From NCBI GenBank assembly GCA_036011085.1, contig DASCMS010000013.1, forward strand, positions 42,158 to 106,157: DNA of 64,000 nt, written 5' to 3'. The DNA comes from UBA8231 sp036011085. GTDB lineage: Bacteria; Latescibacterota; UBA2968; UBA8231. Every line of letters starts with the position of its first letter. The stretch's first letter is position 1. Made by a program: the position numbers and the translations under genes. This document shows positions 26,704 through 35,888 of this stretch, one piece after another. The notes below the pieces were generated by a model. That model was not told the origin of the DNA and did not search any database. It saw only the letters and a program-made list of their open reading frames with translations.

Positions 26704-27666
26704 ATGTCTGATACCAGCTCAAAGACCATCGCGTAGTGCTCGGGGCCAATGTTCTCGCCCGGCAACCTGTACACCGGAAAGAACATCGCCACGGTATTCG
26801 AGGACGCGGACTACGCGACGTACCTGCCGCCGCGCGACGGTCTGGAGGTGGCAAAGATCATGAACCTGGGAAAGATGGGCTTCCCGGATGCTGGCATCAT
26901 CAAGACGCTCACCGACGACGTATACAAGGCCATTTTCGCCCTCGACGTCTATCAGCTCATCGAGCGGTGCGATGTACTGGTATTCAACATGAATGGCAGG
27001 GCCGCGGACGACGGCAGCATCTCAGAGACGGCAATGGCCTATGCCCTCGGAAAACCACTGGTCATCTACAAGGATGATCCCCGGTCAGAATTCAACGGCC
27101 GCGACAACCCCTTGCTTACGGGCCTGAGCCTCACATTCGCCACCGAATCCTGTCAGGCCGACCTCCCCGGTGCCTTGAAAGCCGTGCAGGAGCAGTTCAC
27201 GTTCCCGAGTACGGACCAGATCATGGCCAATCTCCCCGACACGGTACGTGGAGCGGTGGACGCGGGAAGAGCAATCTGGAACATCAAATGCGACTACGAG
27301 AAGCGAATCGGGGAGGACAAAGAGACGCCGTCCACAACATCAACCCTCGCGGGGCTGGTCAGCAGCGCCGTCCCGGCGCTTGGCGGGGCGGGCGCTGACA
27401 AGCTCGGGGAAATGATCCTTGCCGAGATCGTCGCTCTCGGGAAGAAACTCGGGATTCCGGGCCTTGATGGCGGGGAGAGCAGCATCAGTCAGGAACTGGG
27501 CAAGATGCTCGCCATGCTGAAGCTGGGTCTGAAGGATCTCTACAAGATCTTCATCCTGCTTTTGGTCCTCAAGGATCACCTCAGCGAAGTCGAACTCATT
27601 CTGGCGTACTTCCAGACGTACAAGCTTCCGGACGCCGACAGTCTCAAGGACCCCTGCGCCGGCTGA
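26704..27666 (+). pseudogene. Nucleoside 2-deoxyribosyltransferase-like protein with in-frame amber codon at codon 11
   Basis: From the ATG at 26704, behind a strong ribosome binding site, the frame reads ten residues ending KTIA, then TAG at 26734-26736. It continues without a shift as CSGPMFSPGNLYTGKN. Family members start with a strand of the form KIYLAGPLF, so the amber sits where Tyr is expected (a one-base TAC-to-TAG change). Further motifs are intact: YATYLPPRDGLEV, RCDVLVFNMNGRAADDGSIS with SETAMAYALGKPLV (catalytic Asp/Glu region) and YKDDPRSEFNG. After about residue 165 comes a helical extension of about 150 residues ending in a hydrophobic segment (LYKIFILLLVLK). Restart at the ATG at 26749 would lose the substrate-binding strand. 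TAG is used as an ordinary stop by many genes here, so a nonsense mutation is likeliest. Confidence 0.7.
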
Positions 27667-27767
27667 CTGACCCCCAAGAGGCTGGTTGCCGAGACGATCA
27701 TTGGTCTCGAATTACTGAATAGGGGAGCGGGCCGTCCGGTCTGCGCAACAAAGCACAGGAGAACGGT

Positions 27768-28892
27768 ATGGCCATGACTCCACGGGAGCGGATCTTGCGA
27801 GCTCTGCACCGACAGCTGCCGGATCGGACACCTACCGATGGCTGGTTTCACCCCGTCGTTCAGACTCGACTCAAGCAACACTACCAGACCGACTCCTGGG
27901 AACAGGTCCTCGCCGAACTGGGGGTGGAAGGCTGGGCCGGCTGTGGCGTGGGACTGCGATTCCCGGAATGGGAGGAGCGCCGGACTGAACGCCCCGGGGC
28001 GGCGCCGGGTCAGCGCAATCTGTGGCTCGACGAGAACACCCACGAGGACGGCTGGGGAGTGCAGCATCGTATCGGCGCAGGTGGCTGGTACGAAGAGTGG
28101 GTGGACGGTCCGTTGACACGGGCAGAGAGCGTGCGGGATGTCGACCAGTGCGGATTGCCCACGGCGGACAATATCGTCGAGCCGGACAACTACGAGGAAC
28201 GGGTTGCCGACCTGAAGCAATCGGGGCAGTTCGTCAGCGGCGGCATCCCAAATCCGTACAAGATGGCGTGGATGCTGCGCGGCATGGACAACGTACTCGC
28301 CGACTACCTGATCAACCGGCCCCTGCTCGAAGCGCTCTACGATCGGTTGTACGCGCTCTACACAGAGATGGCGGTGCGCATGACCCGTGGCGGTGTCGAC
28401 ATGATCACGATCACCGGCGACATCGCCATGCAGGATCGAATCATCATGGGGCCGGACACCTGGCGGGCCGTCGACCGCCCCCGGCTGCAGGCGCTGATCG
28501 ACGCCTGTCGCGCCGTGAACCCCGATGTGCTGCTCTACATCCACTCCGACGGTGATGTCACCGACCTGATGCAGGACTTCGTCGATATGGGCTTCGACGT
28601 GGTGAATCCGCTGCAGCCGGAGTGTATCGATCCGGCCGAGGTGAAACGCCTGTACGGTGACCGCATCGCCCTGCACGGTGGGGTGAGTCTGCAGAAGACA
28701 TTGCCCTTCGGTACCACGGACGAGGTGCGCGACGAGGTCGAGCAGTTGATCCGCAGCTGTGGTTACGACGGTGGCCTGGTGGTGTTTCCGTCCAACGTCA
28801 TCCAGCCCGATACGCCTATCGAGAACATCGTCGCCTGCTTTCATGCGGCGCGCGATTTCGACCTGGCCACCCTCGACGGTGTGCCTTCGTGA
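27768..28892 (+). CDS. Uroporphyrinogen decarboxylase (UROD)-family protein, methyltransferase type
   Basis: A 374-residue TIM-barrel protein of the UROD superfamily. Seen: TPRERILRALHRQLPDRTP at the N-terminus, VDMITITGDIAMQDR, LLYIHSDGDVTDLMQDFVDM, VVNPLQPECIDPAEVKRLYG and IALHGGVSLQKTLPFGT. UROD proteins of this length next to an MttB-type gene usually act as corrinoid:thiol or corrinoid:tetrahydrofolate methyltransferase partners (MtbA-like) rather than in haem synthesis. The ATG at 27768 follows CAGGAGAA. Its stop overlaps the GTG of the MttB-type gene by 4 bp, tying the two together. Substrate not determined. Confidence 0.87.
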   Translation: MAMTPRERILRALHRQLPDRTPTDGWFHPVVQTRLKQHYQTDSWEQVLAELGVEGWAGCGVGLRFPEWEERRTERPGAAPGQRNLWLDENTHEDGWGVQHRIGAGGWYEEWVDGPLTRAESVRDVDQCGLPTADNIVEPDNYEERVADLKQSGQFVSGGIPNPYKMAWMLRGMDNVLADYLINRPLLEALYDRLYALYTEMAVRMTRGGVDMITITGDIAMQDRIIMGPDTWRAVDRPRLQALIDACRAVNPDVLLYIHSDGDVTDLMQDFVDMGFDVVNPLQPECIDPAEVKRLYGDRIALHGGVSLQKTLPFGTTDEVRDEVEQLIRSCGYDGGLVVFPSNVIQPDTPIENIVACFHAARDFDLATLDGVPS

Positions 28893-30304
28893 CTCACGGT
28901 TTTGGCTCATTGCAGGACACGCAGGCTGAACGGATCGATGCGCTGAGTCTGGAGATCCTTCAGCGCGTCGGTGTCGGTGTGGACGAGGCACTGGTGCGCT
29001 CACGGTTGGCCGAACGCGGGGCCCGCGTGGACGAGGGGGCAGGCCGTGTCTACCTGACCGAAGACGTCCTGCGCGGGCTGCTGGCCGACGCCCCCGCCGA
29101 CGTACGCTTCGGCCAGCGCACCGGAGACACGCATACTGTGGGGGCGTGCGCCGGGGGCACGGTCCGGTGGCCGGGCAACGCTCTGTACCTGGTGGATGGC
29201 GCCCAGCGACGAACGCTGACGGCCGACGACTTCGCCAGACTCACCAGGCTGGTGGACCGTCTCGACAACGTGCAGGGCATGGTCGGCGTGTCGGTGGGCG
29301 ACTTCGAGCCGACGGTGAGAGACTTCTGCACGCTGCGACTCATGGCGCAGCACACGGGCAAACACCTGCGCCCGGTGATCACGTCCCTCTCCGGTGTCGA
29401 TGCCGTCATGGAGATGACCGACGTGCTGGCAGCCGGTCGCGACGACTCTCCCATCAGCTTCGGCTACAGCGTCGTCAGCCCGCTGCGCTGGACGGCGACG
29501 GCGTTGCAACTGATCCAGCGCACATCGGGCCGTGGTCTGCCCTTCATGTTCAACGCTGAACCCCTGGCCGGCGGAACCTCCCCGGTGACGCTGGCCGGCT
29601 CGCTGGCCCAGGCACATGCCGAGACGCTTTCGGGAATCGCCATCGGCCAGGCCCTGGAGCCTGGCCGCCCCTGCCTCTACAACGCCGGCTTTGCCCACAC
29701 ACTGGATATGAAGAGCGCCGTCGCTCTGGGCGGGTCGGCGGAGGTGTTTCTCATGGCGACAGCCTCGGCCGACCTGGCACGGCGGTGGAGTCTGCCGTGT
29801 TCGAGCTGGGTCAGCTCGGAGGGGATGACGGAGGACGCCCAGGCTGCGGCGGAGAAGTCCATGGGGCTGACGCTGCACACACAGGCGGGGGTGAACCTGG
29901 TGTGGGGCATGGGCCAGCTCGAATCGCAGATGTCGATCTCGTTGGAACAACTCGTCATCGACGACGAGATCGCGGCCCAGGTGGACCGCCTGCAGCGGGG
30001 GATCACGGTGGACGACGAGCATCTGGCGAGGCAGGTCCTGCTGGCCGATCCGGCTGAGCGCGGTGACCTGCTGGCCCACGAGCACACCCTGCGCTGGTTT
30101 CGCCAGGAGCTGGACGAGCTGCCCCTGGCAAACCGTACCCTGCGCGAGCGCTGGGAGGAAACCGGATCGCCGGATCTCAGGCAGCGCGCCATCGACCGGA
30201 TCGCCGAGCTGCTGGCCGAGCCGGGCGAATCGTCCCTCACCGCAGACGAGGACGCCGAACTGCTGCGTATCGAGCAGAGCTTTCGGCGTCAGCTGGGGGG
30301 CTGA
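28889..30304 (+). CDS. MttB-type (trimethylamine methyltransferase family) protein, non-pyrrolysine
   Basis: The 471-residue product is in the MttB superfamily: LSLEILQRVGVGVDEALVRS at the N-terminus, PVITSLSGVDAVMEM, PLAGGTSPVTLAGSLAQAHA and a long acidic C-terminal helix pair. There is no in-frame amber codon, so it belongs to the non-pyrrolysine branch whose characterised members demethylate quaternary amines such as glycine betaine and pass the methyl group to a corrinoid protein. No corrinoid protein gene is in the window. The start is a GTG overlapping the UROD stop (GTGA). It ends 10 bp before the fused ABC transporter gene. Confidence 0.9.
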   Translation: MTHGFGSLQDTQAERIDALSLEILQRVGVGVDEALVRSRLAERGARVDEGAGRVYLTEDVLRGLLADAPADVRFGQRTGDTHTVGACAGGTVRWPGNALYLVDGAQRRTLTADDFARLTRLVDRLDNVQGMVGVSVGDFEPTVRDFCTLRLMAQHTGKHLRPVITSLSGVDAVMEMTDVLAAGRDDSPISFGYSVVSPLRWTATALQLIQRTSGRGLPFMFNAEPLAGGTSPVTLAGSLAQAHAETLSGIAIGQALEPGRPCLYNAGFAHTLDMKSAVALGGSAEVFLMATASADLARRWSLPCSSWVSSEGMTEDAQAAAEKSMGLTLHTQAGVNLVWGMGQLESQMSISLEQLVIDDEIAAQVDRLQRGITVDDEHLARQVLLADPAERGDLLAHEHTLRWFRQELDELPLANRTLRERWEETGSPDLRQRAIDRIAELLAEPGESSLTADEDAELLRIEQSFRRQLGG

Positions 30305-30314
30305 CGGGCAACCC

Positions 30315-33161
30315 GTGAGCCGCGGGGCAGTGACCTTGCCGCTGCCTCCGGTCCCGTCTACCATACTTCGAGTGTTCGGTCTCACCCTCCTTCTTCTTGT
30401 CTGGGGCGCCACGCGCCTCGAAGCCACCGGTACAGACGAACCCGTCCTTCTGCGCGCCGATGGCCTGCCGACGGTGACCAGTACCGCGGCCCTGGCCAAC
30501 GCCCAGCGCGCCGTGTTGCGGGCCTTCCTGCGCGATCATCCGAACTATCGGATCGAGCCCTTCATGATGCCCGGTATCCAGGGGCAGGAGATGGACACGA
30601 GGCCGCTGATGGGCATCGCCTCGGGCAATCCGCCGCACGCGATCTACGTCAACTTTCGACAATCTTCCAGTTACATCAATCACGGGTTTCTCGAGCCCCT
30701 CGAGGTGCTGCTGGCACGGGTGCTGGCCGCCGACGAGCGTCAGCGTCAGGCCGATGCCGACGGCCGCTGGCTCGCCGATCCGGACTCGGCCCAGATCGAG
30801 GCCGCCCTGCAGGCGATCCTGGACCGCGTCGTAAGCCCGGTGTGGCCCGTCATCCATCGGGCGGCGGATGTGGACAAACCCGGAATTCCCCCCGGACGGC
30901 ACGTATGGGCCATGCCCACGTCGATCCTGGTGGGGGCCCTGCTCTACCGCAAGGACGTGTTCCAGCAGGCCGGTCTCGATCCTCGACGTCCTCCCCGCAC
31001 GTGGGATGAGCTGCTCGACTATTCGAGGCGTATCAAGACGTTGCCGGGAAAATTCGGCATCACCTTCGCCGGCGGTCCCCTCATCAGCTGGGGAGCGTAC
31101 AGCTTCCTCGCCTCCAACGGGGTGACCTATATGGACCGACGCCCCGACGGCAGGTGGCGTGCCGCGTTTGCCTCCCGCGAGGCGGCGGAGGCGATCTACT
31201 TCATCCTGCGCCTTGCCCGTGAAACTTTCGAGGTGGACGGCGAGACATACCAGGGGGCGGCCTATATCGGCCTTCCTGGAAATGACGCCAGCCTTCGCTG
31301 GGAGCGGGGCCAGATCGGCATGCAGTTCACGACGCTGCGCGACGAGATGCTGGCCTCGCTGAACCCCGAGCTGGTCGGCATCGCGCCGCTGCCGATATCC
31401 CCCCGTGGGTCGCGTGGCGGCGAGCTGAACAGCACGATGATGGGTGTCTTCCACCAGACGACGCCGGCGCAGAAGATCGCCGTCATGCGCTACATCTGGT
31501 TCATCACCAGCGAAGCGGCGCAGCGGATCCGTACGCGCGTGTTCGTCGAGAGCGGCTTCGGCCGCTTCGTACGGCCCGATCTGCTCGAACGGTTCGGCTA
31601 TCACGATGTGCTGCGCCAGGTCCCCTCAGGTTGGCAGGAGACCTTCCAGACGGCGCTGGAGTCGGGTGTTCCGGAGCCGTACGGACGGAACACGCAGTTC
31701 ATCTACACCAAGGTGTCGGAGCCGATCAACTGGGCCCTGCAGCAACCCCTGCTCGAGTTCTCCGAGGAGGAGGCCCTGCAGCGCATCGAGGCCATCCTCG
31801 CCGACGCGGCGCAGCGCGTCGACAAGTACATGCTGGGGGAGATGTCGGCCGAGGAATGGGCCACGCGGCGCGGCGTCGGCGCCTCGGTGCTGCTGTTCAT
31901 CGTCGTCATCTTCGCCGGGTCTCTGATCTGGGTGTGGCGGGAGTTCACGGCCCAGGAATCGGGAGGCACCAGCCGTTCGTGGTGGGCCTATCGCAAGGCC
32001 TACCTGCTGGTCCTGCCGGCTCTCTCGGTGGTCATGTTCTGGCAGTACCTGCCACTGCTGATGGGAGCACCACTGGCCCTGTTCGACTACGAGCTCGTCA
32101 TCGGCTCGGCCTTTGTCGGTATCGACAACTTCGCCACCGTGCTCTACGACGAGCGCTTCTGGGCCTCGCTGGGGCGCACCTTCTACTGGGTACTGCTGAC
32201 GGTGGGCCTCGGCTTCTGGCCGCCCATCTTCGTTGCCGTGCTGCTCGACGAGGTGCCCACGGGAGGGCTGAAGTACTTCTTCCGAACCGTGTTCTACCTG
32301 CCCACCGTGGTCAGCGGCGTGATCATGGTGTTCCTCTGGCGGCAGCTCTACGAACCCTCGGAGTCCGGGTTCTTCAACCAGCTGTTGCTGTCACTCAACG
32401 ACCTGGGTCCGGTGGCCGGCACCATCGTCAAGCTCGGGGCTCTGGGAGCCTGGCTGTCGCTGATCGGTCTGGTGCTGTCCCTCGCCATGCAGCTGCGCGA
32501 GCTGACCTGGCCGGTGCGCGGGGCCATCGCCGTCTTCGGCGTCGCCCTGCTGGGAGCGACGCTGTCGCCCATCCTGTCGGCGTGGCACGGCCCGGGCAAT
32601 CTGGTCATCGCGGCGCGCGGGCTGGACCCGGCAGCGGTGACGGGCTGGTCCGGGGTGGGTGCCTTCTTCGCCGGACTCGTAGGGTCTTTCTCCATTCAGC
32701 CCCTGTCCTGGATCGACGACCCGGATCTGGCCATGCTCTGCATCGTGTTGCCCACGGTGTGGGCCACGGCAGGTCCCGGCTGCATCATCTACCTGGCCGC
32801 ATTGAAGACGGTTCCCGAGGAGCTGGTGGAAGCGGCCACCATGGACGGCGCCGGCATCCTGCAGCGCATGGCTTACATCACATTGCCCCGGATCAAGTTC
32901 CTGATTCTCATCCAGCTCGTGGGGGCCATCGTCGGCGCCTTCAAGGGGGGCACGGACTTCATCCTGGCCATGACGGGTGGCGGCCCGAATGGGGCCACAC
33001 GTGTCCTCGGCCTCGACATCTTCGAACGCACCTTCATGGAACTGCACTACGGTCTCGGTGCGGCCATGGCCTGGGTGCTTGGTGCCCTCGTCATCGTGCT
33101 GACCGCCTATCAGCTCAAGCGCATGTCCCAGGCGGAATTCTCCACCGCCGATACCAAGTGA
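30315..33161 (+). CDS. ABC importer: substrate-binding protein fused to inner-membrane permease
   Basis: This 948-residue protein joins two normally separate subunits. Residues 1-30 form a signal/anchor (VFGLTLLLLVWGATRLEA). Residues 35-515 are a type-1 sugar-binding protein (GIASGNPPHAIYVNFRQSSS, MPTSILVGALLYRKDVFQQA, TWDELLDYSRRIKTLPGKFG, FITSEAAQRIRTRVFV). A hydrophobic span follows near 520-540, then a MalF-like permease with several TM helices. Its EAA loop, ELVEAATMDGAGILQRMAYI near residue 834, would contact the ATPase. The start is GTG at 30315; a GTG at 30372 is possible. It is 24 bp ahead of the second permease. No ATPase gene is nearby, so a shared MsmK-type ATPase is needed. The ligand is unknown. 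Confidence 0.88.
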   Translation: MSRGAVTLPLPPVPSTILRVFGLTLLLLVWGATRLEATGTDEPVLLRADGLPTVTSTAALANAQRAVLRAFLRDHPNYRIEPFMMPGIQGQEMDTRPLMGIASGNPPHAIYVNFRQSSSYINHGFLEPLEVLLARVLAADERQRQADADGRWLADPDSAQIEAALQAILDRVVSPVWPVIHRAADVDKPGIPPGRHVWAMPTSILVGALLYRKDVFQQAGLDPRRPPRTWDELLDYSRRIKTLPGKFGITFAGGPLISWGAYSFLASNGVTYMDRRPDGRWRAAFASREAAEAIYFILRLARETFEVDGETYQGAAYIGLPGNDASLRWERGQIGMQFTTLRDEMLASLNPELVGIAPLPISPRGSRGGELNSTMMGVFHQTTPAQKIAVMRYIWFITSEAAQRIRTRVFVESGFGRFVRPDLLERFGYHDVLRQVPSGWQETFQTALESGVPEPYGRNTQFIYTKVSEPINWALQQPLLEFSEEEALQRIEAILADAAQRVDKYMLGEMSAEEWATRRGVGASVLLFIVVIFAGSLIWVWREFTAQESGGTSRSWWAYRKAYLLVLPALSVVMFWQYLPLLMGAPLALFDYELVIGSAFVGIDNFATVLYDERFWASLGRTFYWVLLTVGLGFWPPIFVAVLLDEVPTGGLKYFFRTVFYLPTVVSGVIMVFLWRQLYEPSESGFFNQLLLSLNDLGPVAGTIVKLGALGAWLSLIGLVLSLAMQLRELTWPVRGAIAVFGVALLGATLSPILSAWHGPGNLVIAARGLDPAAVTGWSGVGAFFAGLVGSFSIQPLSWIDDPDLAMLCIVLPTVWATAGPGCIIYLAALKTVPEELVEAATMDGAGILQRMAYITLPRIKFLILIQLVGAIVGAFKGGTDFILAMTGGGPNGATRVLGLDIFERTFMELHYGLGAAMAWVLGALVIVLTAYQLKRMSQAEFSTADTK

Positions 33162-33185
33162 CCGCGTGATTCGACAGGACGCCAG

Positions 33186-35063
33186 ATGTCGGTACTGACC
33201 AAGTCAGAAGCGAAGTCGACCCGCGGCCTGCTGTTGCAGGCCGGGGTCACCCTGGCTCTCGTCGTCGGTGGTATGACGATGGTCTATCCCTTTCTGCTCA
33301 TGCTGTCCGGCTCGGTGCGCAGCGAGATGGACGTGGCCGAAATGGACGTCGTACCGGAGTACCTCAGCAACGATGCTGTGCTGGTGCGCAAATTCCTGGA
33401 GATGAAGTACTGTCACGATGTCAGTACGATGAATCGTGTTCGCGGGTTTCAGGACTTCAGCTTTGCCCTGGCCACGGTGCCGGAGACGACGGTACCGGCG
33501 CGGGCGGCGGATCTGCGGCGTTTCGCCGATGCCGCCGACATTCCGCAGCACTGGTGGTTCCTCGGTGGCACCAAGCTGCTCAAACGAATCTCGTCGACCA
33601 ATCTGCGTACTCTGCGAGCGCGGGTGTACGAGCGCTTTGACGGTGACCTGGCCGCCATGGGAGAGGATAGCGGCTGGCTGCTGAACACGTGGTCACAGCT
33701 GACTCTCGGCATTCCCGAGTGGACCGTTGCCCGCTACGACTACACACCGTCCGTGCTCTACGAGGAGTACTTCGCGCTGCTAGCGGAGCGCCCGCTGGCG
33801 GAGCGCGCCTTCGTGTCGGTGACGGGTACGTTCCTGCGGAACATGGTGGCTCCTGAATACGGCACCGAGAGCACCGATGCCTACAACGAAGCGCACTCGC
33901 AGGCGATTGCCGCCTTCGAGCACTTCGTCCTGCCGCGCCGCATGCCGGCAGCGGATGAGCCCGTACTGCGTGACGAGTGGATCACCTTCGTGCGCGAAGT
34001 GCTCAACGTCTCCTTTGTCCGGTCGGACGCGTCGGACGCGGACTATGTCGCCTTCCTGCGCGACAAGTACGGGAGCGTGGCAGGCTTGAACGAGCGCTGG
34101 CACACCGAGCACACGGGCTTCGGGCAGGTGCGTCTGCCCGGTGAACGGGAGTGGATCGTGTCGGCCCAGCGGCAGGACTACCACGCCTTTTTGAAGACAC
34201 GGACGAACGAGAGCCTCTACCTGGTGGGCCCGGAGTATGCCTGGCGTGCCTGGCTGTCGCGTGTCTATGGCGCCGACCTGGCGGGGTTGAATGAGCGTCA
34301 CCAGGCGCGCTACACGGACTGGGCGCAGATCCCGGTGCCCCTGGCCGAGCTCGAGATCGAACACGTGCTGGCGCACACAGGACGGCTGCGCTGGGAGTTT
34401 CTGACGACGAACTTCGTCAACGTACTGTACGAGATCTTCGTGCAGGGACGGGCCTTCCTCAACACGGTGATCTTCGTGGTGCTGTCCCTGGCGCTGACGC
34501 TGACCCTGCAGCCACTGGCAGCCTACGCCCTGTCGCGGTTCCGACCACCGGGTATGTGGAAGCTCATCCTGCTGTTCATGGCGACCATGGCCTTTCCACC
34601 CATGGTGGGCATGATCCCCCAGTTTCTCATCCTGCGGGAGTTGGGCCTGCTCAACACCTTCATCGCTCTCGTGTTGCCCATCGTCGTCAACGGTTATCTG
34701 ATCTTCCTGCTCAAGGGCTTCTTCGACTCCCTGCCGCAACACCTGTACGAGGCGGCGCTCATCGATGGTGCCGGCGAGCTGCGCATGTTCTGGGAGATCG
34801 CCATGTCCCTGAGCAAGCCGATTCTCGCCGTAGTCGCTCTGCAGACCTTCCAGCTGGCGTGGCTGATGTTTCTGTATCCGCTGCTGGTCTGCCCCGACGA
34901 CAGCATGCACGTGCTGGCTGTCTGGCTCAGTCAGTTTCAGCAGGAGGCGCCATCGGCGGCAGTGTTCGCCTCGATCCTCATCGTCAGTATTCCGACGATG
35001 CTCATCTTCCTGTTAACCCAGCGCACGATCATGCGCGGTATCGCCGTGCCGGCGGAGAAATAG
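33186..35063 (+). CDS. MalG-like ABC permease with large periplasmic GH42-like insertion
   Basis: The 625-residue protein is far longer than the 275-300 of this family. TM1 is at residues 15-40 (GVTLALVVGGMTMVYPFLLM); the remaining permease starts near 420 (FLNTVIFVVLSLALTLTLQP) and contains the EAA loop LYEAALIDGAGELRMFWEIA. Between them lie about 375 soluble residues that must face the periplasm. Within them, FLRDKYGSVAGLNERWHTEH and WLSRVYGADLAGLNERHQAR with YTDWAQIPVP repeat a motif of GH42 beta-galactosidases (YG-x-LN-x-W...W-x-x-I-x-P), with a weaker third copy near residue 145-185. The insertion could bind or cleave glycans at the transporter mouth. It pairs with the binding protein-permease fusion. 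Confidence 0.88.
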   Translation: MSVLTKSEAKSTRGLLLQAGVTLALVVGGMTMVYPFLLMLSGSVRSEMDVAEMDVVPEYLSNDAVLVRKFLEMKYCHDVSTMNRVRGFQDFSFALATVPETTVPARAADLRRFADAADIPQHWWFLGGTKLLKRISSTNLRTLRARVYERFDGDLAAMGEDSGWLLNTWSQLTLGIPEWTVARYDYTPSVLYEEYFALLAERPLAERAFVSVTGTFLRNMVAPEYGTESTDAYNEAHSQAIAAFEHFVLPRRMPAADEPVLRDEWITFVREVLNVSFVRSDASDADYVAFLRDKYGSVAGLNERWHTEHTGFGQVRLPGEREWIVSAQRQDYHAFLKTRTNESLYLVGPEYAWRAWLSRVYGADLAGLNERHQARYTDWAQIPVPLAELEIEHVLAHTGRLRWEFLTTNFVNVLYEIFVQGRAFLNTVIFVVLSLALTLTLQPLAAYALSRFRPPGMWKLILLFMATMAFPPMVGMIPQFLILRELGLLNTFIALVLPIVVNGYLIFLLKGFFDSLPQHLYEAALIDGAGELRMFWEIAMSLSKPILAVVALQTFQLAWLMFLYPLLVCPDDSMHVLAVWLSQFQQEAPSAAVFASILIVSIPTMLIFLLTQRTIMRGIAVPAEK

Positions 35064-35081
35064 CACACACAGGAGCGCCTG

Positions 35082-35888
35082 ATGACAGCCACGGAGAAGC
35101 GAGATTTCTTCGAAGAGCAGGGATATCTCGTGTTGGAAGACTTCATGAACGCCGAGGAGGTAGCCACCTGCGGCAACGAGATCGACCGCCTGCACGAGTT
35201 GGCCGCGTCCCTGCCCGATGAGGACCCGCGGCGCCGCGATTTCCAGATCGAGCCGTACGCCGGGAAAGAACAGGAGGGCGGGCGCCCGATTCTGCGCAAG
35301 ATCGAACAGACCCGCGACTACTCTGCTATCTTCCGCCATCTCGCAGCTCACCCGAATCTGATCGACACGGTGCGGATCCTGCTCGGCGATGATCTGCTGC
35401 TGTTCCGCAGCACGTTGATGCTGAAGCCGGCCTATCACGGTTCGGTGCACGCCTTTCACCAGGACTCTGCGTACTGGCCGATGGATCCCCCGACACTGGT
35501 GACGGTGAGCATCGCACTGAACGACAGCTCAGAGGAGAACGGCTGCATCCAGGTGATTCCCGGGAGCCACAAGTGGGGAATGCAGGACTGGGGACTCATC
35601 GCCCAGGACAAGGACAAGCCCCTTACCGAGCGCGACGATCTCGATCTGAGCCGACTGACGACGGTGCCGCTGAAGGCGGGCAGTGCGCTGATGTTCCACA
35701 GCCTTGCCGTACACGGCTCCGGCGCCAACAGCAGTCCGAGGCCGCGGCACACGGCGCTCTACGCCTACTTCCCACCGTCGGTGCACTACCGTCCCCAACC
35801 AGGCGGCGCCCGGGAGAAGACGGTACCGGTGATTCACGGCCTCGACGGACCTACCGAGCTGACGCTGACGGCAGAGGTGGCAGCGTGA
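35082..35888 (+). CDS. Phytanoyl-CoA dioxygenase (PhyH) family protein
   Basis: The 268-residue protein is a canonical PhyH. Seen: RDFFEEQGYLVLEDFMNAEE at the N-terminus, FHQDSAYWPMDPP (His-x-Asp ligands), ENGCIQVIPGSHKWG (a highly conserved loop) and LMFHSLAVHGSGANSSPRPR (third His, then Arg for 2-oxoglutarate). It starts 18 bp after the permease gene behind CAGGAGCG, so it is in the transporter operon, and overlaps the next PhyH gene by 4 bp. It probably oxidises the compound brought in by the importer; identity unknown. Confidence 0.93.
   Translation: MTATEKRDFFEEQGYLVLEDFMNAEEVATCGNEIDRLHELAASLPDEDPRRRDFQIEPYAGKEQEGGRPILRKIEQTRDYSAIFRHLAAHPNLIDTVRILLGDDLLLFRSTLMLKPAYHGSVHAFHQDSAYWPMDPPTLVTVSIALNDSSEENGCIQVIPGSHKWGMQDWGLIAQDKDKPLTERDDLDLSRLTTVPLKAGSALMFHSLAVHGSGANSSPRPRHTALYAYFPPSVHYRPQPGGAREKTVPVIHGLDGPTELTLTAEVAA

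Noticed and set aside
27768..28892. hemE (uroporphyrinogen decarboxylase)
   Set aside because: The gene is fused by overlap to an MttB-type gene, which indicates the methyltransferase branch of the UROD family.
28889..30304. Pyrrolysine-containing MttB
   Set aside because: The frame contains no internal amber codon and aligns as the shorter non-pyrrolysine type.
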